Both the position numbers and the translations under genes were made by a program. The notes below the pieces were generated by a model that saw nothing but the letters and a program-made list of their open reading frames with translations, ran no database searches and was not told where the DNA came from. DNA of 34,924 nucleotides from Acidobacteriaceae bacterium (lineage in GTDB: Bacteria > Acidobacteriota > Terriglobia > Terriglobales > Acidobacteriaceae). The DNA lies in the NCBI GenBank assembly GCA_030038435.1, contig JASHOY010000082.1, forward strand, positions 1-34,924. The letters are read 5' to 3'. Positions 24,329 to 34,766 of this stretch are shown piece by piece (the stretch's first letter is position 1; every line of letters begins with the position of its first letter).

Positions 24329-25366
24329 TCAAAAGGCGTCTTCGTCGACGACCTTCACCAGGGGATACGAGTCTGCCAGCTTGCCGTCCTGAATCTGCAT
24401 GTTGGAGGGCACGTAGCCGAGCGCATAGCGGATTCGCACCGCTACGCTGTTGCCGACTTGAGAGTTGGGTGTGACTGTCCGAGGATGCGGCGGCCCGCAA
24501 GCTGGTTTCCAGCTTTCGTTGATGGCATCCAGAGCGCATTTGGCCGGCATGAGCGCAATTTGAGGTGCAACCGCGGGGTCAATCGAAAGGCCCAGCGCCT
24601 GCGCTTTGCCGAGCATCCAGCCGAAGGTAATATCCGATAACCGTGTGCCCGCGTCCACGCCTCCGGCAGAGGGAATTCCACCGCCCACGTCGCCATGACA
24701 TCCGGAAAACCAGACCTGCTGGATGGTCTGGCCGGCCGCGGGAGCTGACGTCCAGAGGGTGGCGGGAAACTGCGCTCGTTTTTCATCTATCGCCAGGGCA
24801 TGATAGCCATTTTTTACGTTGGGATGCAGGCTGGTGTCGAGGAACCCATAAACCTTCTCGTCGATGCCGCCGAAAATCGCGGGGATGCCGAGCGCGCCCA
24901 CTGTATCCCACACGCCGATCATCTTGATATCGGCATTAACCAGCCTGCATGTACCCAGGCCGGCGAGAAGAGCGGCGCGATTGGCGGGATCACGATATGC
25001 GGCAAAGGCGCGGGTAACGCAGTCATCGGTGAAGCTGCCGGAAGGCAGGCCGCAGACCGAGATGAATCCGGCCAGGCTGCGAGCAGTATAAGCGCCGCGG
25101 CTGAAGCCGAAGAGATAGATATCGTCGCCGGGCTCGTAAACATGCGCGATCTTGGTGTAGCCATCGCGGATCTTCTGCAGGATGCCTTCCCCAAAGGCGC
25201 CTTGAATGAGGTGATCGAAGCCGGTGGCATCGGCGCCCACGCCATCGTCGTAGTAAGTTACCTGGCCGGAAGTTACGGCGAGCGCTTTATAGGTCCGGTA
25301 GACATTCGAGTTACCCAGCGGAGTCTCCCAAGTCCCGTCCGTACAATACACAATACGCTTTGCCAT
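24329..25366 (-). CDS. DUF2235 alpha/beta hydrolase (Tle1-like phospholipase fold)
   Basis: 345 residues from ATG 25366, with AGGAGG 7 bases upstream. The N-terminal 'RIVYCTDGTWE' (4-14) is the DUF2235 signature. The nucleophile elbow is 'YLFGFSRGAYTARSLAGFI' with Ser89 in GFSRG. Asp153 in 'IGVWDTVGALGIP' and His224 in 'WFSGCHGDVGGG' complete a Ser-Asp-His triad. The family includes type VI secretion phospholipase effectors (Tle1) as well as housekeeping hydrolases. No signal peptide is present and no T6SS gene (VgrG, Hcp, PAAR) is nearby, so an effector role is unsupported. It diverges from a lipoprotein and a small helical protein with a shared control region, and may work with them at the envelope. 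Fold very confident, substrate unknown. Confidence 0.88.
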   Translation of the reverse strand: MAKRIVYCTDGTWETPLGNSNVYRTYKALAVTSGQVTYYDDGVGADATGFDHLIQGAFGEGILQKIRDGYTKIAHVYEPGDDIYLFGFSRGAYTARSLAGFISVCGLPSGSFTDDCVTRAFAAYRDPANRAALLAGLGTCRLVNADIKMIGVWDTVGALGIPAIFGGIDEKVYGFLDTSLHPNVKNGYHALAIDEKRAQFPATLWTSAPAAGQTIQQVWFSGCHGDVGGGIPSAGGVDAGTRLSDITFGWMLGKAQALGLSIDPAVAPQIALMPAKCALDAINESWKPACGPPHPRTVTPNSQVGNSVAVRIRYALGYVPSNMQIQDGKLADSYPLVKVVDEDAF

Positions 25367-25408
25367 TTCGTTCCTCCTGCGTCCGGCCGGCGGCTTACAC
25401 TGACTTTA

Positions 25409-25432
25409 GGCAGGGAAGTCCATCACCCTGCC
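25409..25432. promoter_or_regulatory. Palindrome in the DUF2235/lipoprotein control region
   Basis: GGCAGGG (25409-25415) and CCCTGCC (25426-25432) are perfect 7-base inverted arms 10 bases apart, centred about 54 bases upstream of the DUF2235 ATG. The layout suits either a repressor operator or a leader hairpin. No matching second copy was found in the window. Confidence 0.4.
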
Positions 25433-25551
25433 TCCAAGCGGGAAGTTTTGCGCGGTAACAATAGCCCCAAAAGTTGCGATAAGTTTACAACGGAACCCGA
25501 GTCGGTGGAGAAACCGCCGGGCCATTCCTGTGGATAAAGCAGCTTTACCCC

Positions 25552-25580
25552 TTGACAATCTGCCCAACCCGGGGTGAAAT
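25552..25580 (+). promoter_or_regulatory. Putative promoter giving a leaderless lipoprotein mRNA
   Basis: TTGACA (25552-25557), a 17-base spacer and TGAAAT (25575-25580, 4 of 6 matches). A start 6-7 bases after the -10 would fall on the ATG at 25587, which itself lacks a good ribosome site. Confidence 0.5.
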
Positions 25581-25586
25581 GCTGGC

Positions 25587-26642
25587 ATGAAATCAGACAA
25601 ATTGCCCAGAGCCCATAATGCGTGGTGTGTGGTTAGCTCGACGATCGGCCCCGCGGGTTCGCTGATTTTGTGTGCCGCACTGGCGGGTTGCGCGACAGTT
25701 CCCCTGGCCAGACAGAGTACGGCGTTTTCAGCCGCCCTGGCGCCGGTGCTCGATCAGTCGACCGAGGCCTATCGCCAGGCCGAAGCAACGCATAATCTGC
25801 TCGAGGATTACCTGGCGGTGGTCGCGTACCAGAGCAAGGACGCCACTTATAACCCGCGCAATGCCCCGGAGCTTTTGACGGACAAGGACATTCAGACGCG
25901 GCTGGCAGTTCTTTCGGCGCTTCAGATCTACTCGCAATCGCTGATCCAGATCACAAACAGCGTGAGTTCGCCGCAACTGGATGAAGCTTCGAAATCAGTG
26001 GGAGACAGCCTGACCGCACTGGGAAATGATCTTGCGCCCTCGATCGAGAACGTGCTGGGTATCGAAGCGTCGCCATCCAGTACCACAACCACCACCGTGA
26101 CCATGGTTTCCGGCGATACCACCACAACCAGCAGCACAACCACGTCGGCGACACTCTCACCGCAGGTGAGAAATGGGATCAGCACCGCCGTGAATGCGCT
26201 GGGCCAGTTCCTGGTGAGCCAGAAGATTGGAAAAGAGCTTCCGGGGAAGATCGAGCAGATGGATCCAAACGTTGCAGCGCTTTGTGAAGCCCTGGCCGGC
26301 GACTTGAAGACCGTCGGAAAGGTAGAAACACGCGACTACGATCAGATTCTTGATCTGGAAAAGCAGTTCATCCTGGAAGATGAGAAACCCGGGAGTAACG
26401 CCAGTCCGGAGCTGCTCCGCGCCGAAATTATGAAGCTGCCCGAGATTGCGCGCCAGCAGAAACAGGCGAATGAGAAACTCGAAGCACTGCGCAAGGCGCT
26501 TCTGAATCTGGAAATGACCCACCACGCCCTGGCAGCGGAAGCACAACACAACAACCCAGAGAGTTTCAATGACAAGCTCAAGGAAGTTGCCGATGCCGGA
26601 AGCAATCTGGGTAAGTTCTATTCGTCACTCCCGGCAAAGTGA
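25587..26642 (+). CDS. Predicted lipoprotein with Thr-rich linker, function unknown
   Basis: 351 residues. 'AGSLILCAALAGCATV' (23-38) contains a lipobox (L-A-G-C, Cys35), so the mature protein should be a lipid-anchored envelope protein; the n-region is long. From 45 to 160 the sequence is helical and rich in Ala, Gln and Leu. Residues about 164-189 are a low-complexity Thr/Ser stretch (a run of five Thr, then DTTTTSSTTT). The C-terminal third (about 265-335) is strongly charged and heptad-like, suggesting a coiled coil. No enzymatic motif was found. The next gene starts 18 bases after its stop, and the two probably form an operon divergent from the DUF2235 hydrolase. It may be an immunity, anchor or scaffold partner of that hydrolase, which is inference from position only. 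Confidence 0.8.
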   Translation: MKSDKLPRAHNAWCVVSSTIGPAGSLILCAALAGCATVPLARQSTAFSAALAPVLDQSTEAYRQAEATHNLLEDYLAVVAYQSKDATYNPRNAPELLTDKDIQTRLAVLSALQIYSQSLIQITNSVSSPQLDEASKSVGDSLTALGNDLAPSIENVLGIEASPSSTTTTTVTMVSGDTTTTSSTTTSATLSPQVRNGISTAVNALGQFLVSQKIGKELPGKIEQMDPNVAALCEALAGDLKTVGKVETRDYDQILDLEKQFILEDEKPGSNASPELLRAEIMKLPEIARQQKQANEKLEALRKALLNLEMTHHALAAEAQHNNPESFNDKLKEVADAGSNLGKFYSSLPAK

Positions 26643-26660
26643 GTTGGAAGGAGAAAGAAC

Positions 26661-27029
26661 GTGAGCACGCCGAGCGTCAATAACCCGCCTGCGGATGTTT
26701 CGATTCCCCTTAGTCCCCAGGTCAGGGCCGCTTATGAGGATTTGTATAAGAAAATTCAGGCGGCAATCGACAGCACTATGGACGCGGCGACGGTTGAGGC
26801 GTTGAACCCGCAGCTTGCCGCAGTGGACCAGGTGCTGACCAAGGACGATGAGTACACGCTTAGCAAAGACACGGCTATCTTTGCAGCGCTGAAGAAGCAG
26901 ATCAGCGATACTAACCAGGGGCTGAAGACGTTGCGCAGCCAGATTGCTTCCATTGCTTCTCATTTTGCGCTGGCGGGCGACGTAATTGCGGCCATCGATA
27001 AGGTGCTGACACTGTTTTCTGTTATTTGA
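26661..27029 (+). CDS. Small helical protein of unknown function (122 aa)
   Basis: GTG start at 26661, with AAGGAG 7 bases upstream. The product MSTPSVNNPPADVSIPLSPQ... has a Pro-rich, unstructured first 20 residues, then four or five amphipathic helices ('VRAAYEDLYKKIQAAIDSTMDAATVEALNPQLAAVDQVL', 'TAIFAALKKQISDTNQGLKTLRSQIASIASHFALAGDVIAAIDKVLTLFSVI'). No signal peptide or Cys is present. The hydrophobic C-terminal helix could pack against membrane or a partner. It follows the lipoprotein gene closely, so the two are probably co-transcribed. It converges with the SDR gene, only 18 bases apart. I do not recognise a family. Confidence 0.75.
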   Translation: MSTPSVNNPPADVSIPLSPQVRAAYEDLYKKIQAAIDSTMDAATVEALNPQLAAVDQVLTKDDEYTLSKDTAIFAALKKQISDTNQGLKTLRSQIASIASHFALAGDVIAAIDKVLTLFSVI

Positions 27030-27047
27030 AAGCCGCGGCAGACGGCG

Positions 27048-27767
27048 CTAGGCGTCGCCATAGACGGGGATGGCAGCGCCGTTGATGAGCGCAGCTTCGT
27101 CACTACATAAAAACAGGATGATGCGGGCGATCGCTTCCGGCTTGGGCCATTTGGCAAAGTCCGCGGTGGGCATGGCGCGCCGGTTGGCTTCCGTGTCGAT
27201 GATGCCGGGAAGGATCGAGTTGGCGCGGACGCCGGTGCCTTTGAGATCGGCAGCCAGCGAATCGATCATGGCCACGGCAGCGGCCTTGGAAGCGACGTAG
27301 CCCGCGGCGGCTCCGGAGTGGTCGAGTGCCGCGCGCGAAGCCACGTTGATGATGACTCCGCCGCCCCGCTTGACCAGGGGTGGAAGCGCGGCGTGGAGAA
27401 GCGCAAAGCCGGCGCGCAGATTCACGGCGAGCATGCGATCGAATTCCGCCGCGTCCGTTTGCCAGAGCTTGGCGCCGCCTGCGTACGCGCCAACGGCATT
27501 GACGACGACGTCCAGGCGGCCCTCTGCACCAAGGAGATTCCCGATAAAGTCTGAAGCTGCAGAGTCATCGGCAAGGTCGGCGAAATAGCCGTGGAGTTGA
27601 GACCGAAGGTCGCCGGCGAAGCGGGTCAGGGAGTCCATCTCTGGCTGGCGGCGGTAGGGTACGATCACACTCGCACCCTCCTCGAGGAATGCCATGGTAA
27701 CTGCACGGCCCAGTCCTCCGGTGCCGCCGGCGATGAGAGCGACCTTGTCTGCGAAACGTCGAGGCAT
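27048..27767 (-). CDS. Short-chain dehydrogenase/reductase (SDR)
   Basis: 239 residues from ATG 27767, with GGAGGA 8 bases upstream; an open extension to 27884 is not native-like. Classical SDR features: cofactor motif 'ALIAGGTGGLGRAVTMAFLEEGASVIVPYRR' (10-40), 'DVVVNAVGAYAGG' (86-98, the NNAG-like strand is NAVG), and the catalytic set Ser144 ('INVASRAALDH'), Tyr157 and Lys161 ('GYVASKAAAV'). The C-terminal 'RANSILPGIIDTEANRRAMP' is the usual cofactor-loop region. Arg39/Arg40 after the second strand suggest NADP(H) preference. Cytoplasmic; substrate unknown. It stands apart from its neighbours, facing the small helical gene and diverging from the diguanylate cyclase. Confidence 0.92.
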   Translation of the reverse strand: MPRRFADKVALIAGGTGGLGRAVTMAFLEEGASVIVPYRRQPEMDSLTRFAGDLRSQLHGYFADLADDSAASDFIGNLLGAEGRLDVVVNAVGAYAGGAKLWQTDAAEFDRMLAVNLRAGFALLHAALPPLVKRGGGVIINVASRAALDHSGAAAGYVASKAAAVAMIDSLAADLKGTGVRANSILPGIIDTEANRRAMPTADFAKWPKPEAIARIILFLCSDEAALINGAAIPVYGDA

Positions 27768-27963
27768 AGAATTTTCCTCCCAGTCAATTACGCGAGCGGG
27801 CTCGGAAAATGCGCGTCCAGCTCGCGACATCAATGACGAAAAGGGGACAGACCCGGCAAAGAAAAGCAGTGGAAATCGTCCCAATCATGGTATATAAGAA
27901 AAAGGTTTACAGCTTAAATTAGTCTACCGTTCGTCAATTCACCTCTGGGGGGTGTGGATTAAC

Positions 27964-29361
27964 ATGCGCACGACGGTGGAAGGATTGCCACCTCGCCAAG
28001 TCAATCCCAAGATTCTCCACAGGCTTTTCTACATCGACCATCTTTCCCTCCTTGCGGCCGCGGCGGTGGCGTTCGTCAATCTGCTTCCTGGCATATCTGC
28101 TTCCATTTTCAGCGGGTTGCCCGCCAGCTGGCTGGATATGCGGTTTTCGTTCGCTGTGATCACCCTTTTTGCTGCGACCTCCCTGTTCTGTTCCGAGGAG
28201 ACGCAGGCAAACCGATCCCAATGGGTTGGAATCATCTTCGCGGCGCTGACCTTGCTGCTCGCGGCGCTATCGTTGCTGGCACGCATCACCGGCGAGCCGC
28301 ATATTGTGGACGCGCTTTTCAATCGAAGTCAGATAGATGTGCGGCAAGGCTCGTTTGAATTCACCGCTGTCGCCTTCCTGCTGACCGGCATCAACGTGTT
28401 TCTGGTTTCTTTCCAGGATCCAAAGCTCGAACTCATCGCCGACGGACTTACAGTTCTGCAGTTCATCGTCGCCATGAGCCTGATAATTGAACCGATCTTC
28501 GGAATTGCCGGAGTATCCAGCCGGTCGGAACCGGATATGACATCCATTCCAGTGCTCTGGTGCCTTGCGCTCCTGACGCTGGTAGTGGTCATAAGGCGCG
28601 CGGAACGAGGAATATTCTCAATTCTCTGGGGATATGGATCCGGAAGCCACATCGCGCGGATACTGGCGCCCATCGTGCTCATCCTTCCCTTGGGGCGCGA
28701 GCTTATGCGCGCCCGCCTGCTTAAGGCAGGCCTGTTTCCGGCGCGCTATGCCGGCGCCGTGCTTACCGCTATAGGAACAGTCCTCGGTTTTGTCCTGCTC
28801 TTGATTCTCGCCCGCGTGATCAATCGCATGCAGGAAAAAGTCCAGGACCTGATGCTGCGCGATGAACTGACCGGTTTGTGCAGCGTGAAGGGTTTCTATC
28901 TGCTCGCCGAGCAGGCGTTCCGCATCTCGCGCCGGGTTCAGGAGCCATTCGGCGTCCTCTTTGTGGACATGGACAACCTGAAGATAATCAATGACCAGCT
29001 CGGCCACAGCACGGGGTCCGTCTCTCTGGTGGAGACGGCGAAACTGCTCACGGCAAATTTCCGTGAGACTGATATCATCGGGCGCCTGGGTGGAGACGAA
29101 TTTGTCGTTGCCGGCCAGTTCAGCGAGCTGGAGATCAGGGTGGCAATCGATCGCCTGCGGGAAGCCGTGGCTCGCAAGAACAAGGCCACGGGTCAGCGTT
29201 TCACCATTAGTTTGAGCATGGGCTACGCCGTGACCGAAGATTTCAGAAATGACACTCTGCGCAGTCTGGTGGGCAAAGCCGACGAAGCAATGTACGTGGA
29301 GAAGCGCGCCAAAAAGATAAGTCGAGGCGCCATGACCTTGCAAAGCCAGGTCGGCGGATAG
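27964..29361 (+). CDS. Membrane-anchored diguanylate cyclase (GGDEF)
   Basis: 465 residues from ATG 27964; a GTG at 27952 is also possible, with G-rich sequence ahead of both. About eight hydrophobic segments fill residues 20-285, for example 'FSFAVITLFAATSLFC' and 'AVLTAIGTVLGFVLLLILARVINRM', forming an uncharacterised membrane sensor. A short coiled linker leads to the cyclase domain at about 300-455: 'DELTGLCSVKGFYLLAEQA', 'FGVLFVDMDNLKIINDQLGHSTG', and intact GGDEF at 376-380 in 'IIGRLGGDEFVVAG'. An RxxD product-inhibition site (RETD, 367-370) sits the canonical five residues ahead. It should make c-di-GMP from two GTP and be feedback-inhibited. No EAL domain or partner gene is adjacent. 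The sensed signal is unknown. Confidence 0.93.
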   Translation: MRTTVEGLPPRQVNPKILHRLFYIDHLSLLAAAAVAFVNLLPGISASIFSGLPASWLDMRFSFAVITLFAATSLFCSEETQANRSQWVGIIFAALTLLLAALSLLARITGEPHIVDALFNRSQIDVRQGSFEFTAVAFLLTGINVFLVSFQDPKLELIADGLTVLQFIVAMSLIIEPIFGIAGVSSRSEPDMTSIPVLWCLALLTLVVVIRRAERGIFSILWGYGSGSHIARILAPIVLILPLGRELMRARLLKAGLFPARYAGAVLTAIGTVLGFVLLLILARVINRMQEKVQDLMLRDELTGLCSVKGFYLLAEQAFRISRRVQEPFGVLFVDMDNLKIINDQLGHSTGSVSLVETAKLLTANFRETDIIGRLGGDEFVVAGQFSELEIRVAIDRLREAVARKNKATGQRFTISLSMGYAVTEDFRNDTLRSLVGKADEAMYVEKRAKKISRGAMTLQSQVGG

Positions 29362-29743
29362 TACTCGAGGTACTTGGCCGGTCGGTTTGCACCTTCGCAG
29401 ATGCCCGTTCTGGCTCGGTCCGTTCTCTGAGAGTTGGGCTACGTGCAAATTCCGGATGCCGCCGGTCTCGATTTCGGGGGCTGGGATTGGCAATCGCGAG
29501 GCCCAGAATCATCTTGTCAGAGACCTCGATGGGGTAACACGATGCTGATGGGTCGAGTTTGTGCGCGCTGAGACTGATAGCATCTTCGATCCAAGTGTTG
29601 ACAACCCTCTGCGCACCATCCAGCGCGCGGCTCTATGCGCGAAGGGAGGGAGACTGGAGCAGCTCCTCTCGATGGAAACACTCCGGCGGAAGGTGCTCTC
29701 GCCAATGCCGAAAAGCGACGCTGACCTGCTGCCTTTTCGCCGC
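29362..29743. other. Convergent gap between diguanylate cyclase and GH101-like genes
   Basis: 382 bases with no credible gene. A small AGTAC/GTACT hairpin lies right after the cyclase stop but has no U-tract. Nothing else was recognised. Confidence 0.45.
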
Positions 29744-32020
29744 TCAGACCCGTGCTTGCGCGCGGGTGCGGTAGAGCATGACAGGCTGCTGCGCTGCAAC
29801 CTCGACGACGACCCTCCCATCCTGGACCTTGAATTTTGCGGCTTCACGCTTGCCGGCATAGAGAGTCGCAGCCGCTGCTTCAGAAGAATTCCAGCCTTCC
29901 GGCCACGCGGCCACAAGCTGCTGCGCGTGCGTGGAGTAGAAACAGATGCGGTTCGCGTCCAGCGGGCAATATACGGCGTCCTGGTTGGCCACTTCATTGC
30001 CGTTGAGAACGATGCGATAGGTCTGGCCGGCCCAGTCGATTTCTACCTGCGTGTCGCCCTCGTAGGCTGTGGACGTGCGCTGGCCGTCACGAACAAAAGC
30101 ACGCACTTCGAGCGGATGCAGATGCAGCCACGGCACTACGATCAGGTAGTACATGTCGGTGATTTGCTTCCGGTCAGTCTCGTAGCTCATGATGGCGTGG
30201 AGATTGGCTCCCCAGAACAGATTCTGGGCGCGCAGTTGGAAGCCGTTATTGCGCATGCCGGTGCCCAGACCCCATATAGCGCTCTTTCCGTAGACAAGCT
30301 GCAGCAGCGGGATGGAATAGCCGCCGAGCGGCGCGGAGTCGGATGGCTGGGCGTACCAGAAGGCGCTGATATGTCCGATCATGGGGTAACGCAAGGCTTC
30401 CGAGGTAACGTCGACACCGTGTTTGGCGAATTCCTCGAGGATGCGATAGCGGCCATGAACCAGGTTGCGGATGCCGCTGGCGGGGTGGTCGGGGTCCCAG
30501 TCATCGCGGATCGAAAAATAAGAGAGCACGTCGATATGCGTGGTGCCGGGAAGCCTGTAGCGGCGGCAGGTGTAGCGCACCCGCTCGATGCCTGGTCCGA
30601 TTTCCATGTATTTAGCCAGACCCTGGATGTATGAGGCTTCGCCGGTCCAGGCGCGGCTTTTCCATAGCCCGCCGTCGGGACGGCGCGCGATCATTGCCGC
30701 ATTCCACGCCGGACTGCTGCGGTAGGCATCGTCGTAATTATCTGACAGCGTGATGAGCGCGTTGAGCTCCGGACCGCGCCGCATCAGCTGCATCATGCCG
30801 TCGTAGCCGCCAATGCGTTGATCGACAACATTGACCGCCGGGTAGCCGGTATCTTTGCCGCGAAACTGCCAGCCCCACAGATGTACGATCTGCGGCGCGC
30901 GATCGGTGAGGTCAGCAACGTCAGAGATCAGCTTCCCGCATTGCTCGAAGGTGCTGCTGGGCGCGGGGCGATTGGGAAAATCGCAGAAGACGCCGTAGAT
31001 GTACCGGTCGTTGTAAAGCGGTTTGGGCATCTTCGGCATGCGCTCGCGGACCATCTTGCCCGCGACAAGCCAGGCGTCACGCGGATCACCGGTGACGGGA
31101 AGAAAGTCGAGGCGCGTCGAGGGGGTCTCTTCAACGAGGAGATTGGGCGTAGTGCGGTTGCCGCAATTGCGCGGCGCGCCCTTGCCCAGGTTCATGTCGT
31201 AACACTTGCTCCCGTTGACGCGGTGCACCCGGCCGGAGCCGATGGTGGCGCGAAGCGCGCCTTTCCTTCCCGTGACGGCGACATTGGTAGTGTCCATGTA
31301 GGCCGTGGTTTCCTGCAGGCAAAGCAGTCGTACAGTTCCCACCATGGCAATGGGCATGGTGCAGTGGATGCGCCCCCAGAAGCGGTTGGGCGGCAGCGCA
31401 CCCGCGATGGCCTCACTGAGTGCAATATATTTGCCGCCGGAATCACCGTAAACGAGCCAGGCGTGAGGGTCTTCTTCATGCACCGTAACCAGGCTGGGCA
31501 TCGCGGCGTCGATAAGCTGGAAGCCGGGCTGCTCTACAATATTGTCCACACTGATGAAGACCGATGCGCCGCGGAGCTGATAGCGGAGACGGAACGATGC
31601 GTATTCCTCCGGACCTTCTTTCACGGAAATTTGGAAAGCGACTTCAGGCGCGGCGGTTGCGGCATCCGGGGATTGGGCCGGCGCTGCCATGGGAGTCACT
31701 GCGAAAAAATCCCAGGAATCAATGTTGCATATGGTTGCGCTGATCTTTTCGCCGTAGCCTTCGCCGCGGAGTGTAGCGCCGGTGGGCTTGTAGCGGTATT
31801 GGAAGGGCAGGGCATCGTCGGCGTCGAAGGTGACCTCAAGCAGATTTGAAGCCAGGACCAGCGGATGAGCAGGCCCAGTGCGGCTGCCAGTCGGCTCGGC
31901 AGGTTGCTTTTGGCCGGCGGCGCATGCTGGCAGCAGCGCATCGAGACCTGCTGCGGCTACCCCGGCAGTGCCAAGACGAAGGAAGTCGCGGCGTTGTATG
32001 TATTCGGATTCATCCTGCAT
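29744..32020 (-). CDS. Tat-exported GH101-like glycosidase (endo-alpha-N-acetylgalactosaminidase-related)
   Basis: 758 residues from ATG 32020, with AAGGAG 9 bases upstream; an upstream extension to 32128 is not supported. 'IQRRDFLRLGTAGVAAAGLDALLPACAAG' (8-36) is a twin-arginine signal, and Cys33 in 'LPAC' could serve as a lipobox. An N-terminal beta-sandwich (about 45-330) precedes a TIM-barrel-like part. 'VHLWGWQFRGKDTGYPAVNVVDQRIGGYDGMMQLM', 'LITLSDNYDDAYRSSPAW', 'GTTHIDVLSYFSIRDDW' (candidate nucleophile Asp) and 'HGVDVTSEALRYPMIGHISAFWY' (candidate acid Glu) parallel GH101 enzymes that release O-linked glycans. The C-terminus is beta-rich. No carbohydrate-binding or surface-anchor modules were seen, unlike large Gram-positive GH101 enzymes. 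It stands alone between the diguanylate cyclase and katG. Family moderate; substrate not certain. Confidence 0.68.
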   Translation of the reverse strand: MQDESEYIQRRDFLRLGTAGVAAAGLDALLPACAAGQKQPAEPTGSRTGPAHPLVLASNLLEVTFDADDALPFQYRYKPTGATLRGEGYGEKISATICNIDSWDFFAVTPMAAPAQSPDAATAAPEVAFQISVKEGPEEYASFRLRYQLRGASVFISVDNIVEQPGFQLIDAAMPSLVTVHEEDPHAWLVYGDSGGKYIALSEAIAGALPPNRFWGRIHCTMPIAMVGTVRLLCLQETTAYMDTTNVAVTGRKGALRATIGSGRVHRVNGSKCYDMNLGKGAPRNCGNRTTPNLLVEETPSTRLDFLPVTGDPRDAWLVAGKMVRERMPKMPKPLYNDRYIYGVFCDFPNRPAPSSTFEQCGKLISDVADLTDRAPQIVHLWGWQFRGKDTGYPAVNVVDQRIGGYDGMMQLMRRGPELNALITLSDNYDDAYRSSPAWNAAMIARRPDGGLWKSRAWTGEASYIQGLAKYMEIGPGIERVRYTCRRYRLPGTTHIDVLSYFSIRDDWDPDHPASGIRNLVHGRYRILEEFAKHGVDVTSEALRYPMIGHISAFWYAQPSDSAPLGGYSIPLLQLVYGKSAIWGLGTGMRNNGFQLRAQNLFWGANLHAIMSYETDRKQITDMYYLIVVPWLHLHPLEVRAFVRDGQRTSTAYEGDTQVEIDWAGQTYRIVLNGNEVANQDAVYCPLDANRICFYSTHAQQLVAAWPEGWNSSEAAAATLYAGKREAAKFKVQDGRVVVEVAAQQPVMLYRTRAQARV

Positions 32021-32162
32021 CAACAAAATCTCCTTGGGATCGACAGAAACTCCTCGAGAAAACAGCCCGACTGAGTGCAAAGCGTCCTCTGCATCAACCT
32101 CGGACATGAACGAGAGCCATTCAAACATAAGGCGCGGCGCGGGCGCAAACGCCCTGGGAGGA

Positions 32163-32192
32163 TTTAGACCGGGGACATGGGTGACACTTTGT
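32163..32192 (-). mobile_element. Solo IS481-like terminal inverted repeat (relic)
   Basis: The core, read on the minus strand, is GTGTCACCCATGTCCCCGG. From memory this matches the terminal repeat style of IS481/IS3-type insertion sequences (TGTCACCNATGTCCCCGGT). No transposase or second end is visible, so it is an orphan end at most. Confidence 0.4.
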
Positions 32193-32360
32193 CGCCCGGC
32201 GCCTGGTTTTGAACGGGACGCTAAAACCGGATTTTTACGACGGATTGCTAAGCGTGGCGGCTGGGGATGGGGAAGGGAACGGCTGGATAATGACGTGTCA
32301 AATAAAACTCCGCGCCGAAGCTTGGGGGGCGGGTTAATGGATCAGGAATTGTTCCCCCCG

Positions 32361-32441
32361 GCTGCTCACCCGTGGTCCCGATCGATTGCCGAAGGCTCGG
32401 TAAATTGCCTTGGCACTCCCGATTCGGTGCGGGTGAGCAGC
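32361..32441 (-). repeat. Long inverted repeat with nested hairpin just after katG
   Basis: GCTGCTCACCCG (32361-32372) and CGGGTGAGCAGC (32430-32441) are perfect 12-base inverted arms. Inside, TGCC-G-AAGGC (32387-32396) pairs with GCCTTGGCA (32407-32415), giving a 9-bp stem with one bulge and a 10-base loop. The structure starts 11 bases after the katG stop. No U-tract follows on either side, so it is not a standard intrinsic terminator. Confidence 0.6.
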
Positions 32442-32452
32442 GCGGCGGAAAG

Positions 32453-34735
<2,283 letters not shown>

Positions 34736-34737
34736 TC

Positions 34738-34766
34738 AGTATAGGAGGTGGGTGGGAATGTGACGA
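34738..34766 (-). promoter_or_regulatory. Putative katG promoter
   Basis: On the minus strand TATACT (reverse of 34738-34743) lies 17 bases after TCGTCA (reverse of 34761-34766). The -10 box matches 5 of 6 and the -35 matches 4 of 6. The start would be about 40 bases before the katG ATG. Confidence 0.4.

Larger units (their letters stand above)
32021..32452. other. Intergenic stretch with an IS end and a structured repeat
   Basis: 432 bases between katG and the GH101-like gene. It holds an IS481-like terminal sequence (32163-32192) and a 12-bp inverted repeat with an inner hairpin (32361-32441), both listed separately. No gene was found. Confidence 0.5.

Noticed and set aside
24329..25366. 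DUF2235 gene as a type VI secretion effector
   Set aside because: No VgrG, Hcp, PAAR or other secretion genes are nearby and no adaptor domain is present; family fold alone does not show an effector role.
27837..27855. GGGGACAGACCC motif sometimes seen near REP-type elements
   Set aside because: Only one short copy, with no hairpin or partner repeat in the window; too weak to call.
29561..31849. Long open frames (357 and 343 codons) antisense to the GH101-like gene
   Set aside because: Composition is typical of shadow frames, with no family motifs or ribosome sites, and the minus-strand gene has a clear signal peptide and domain pattern.
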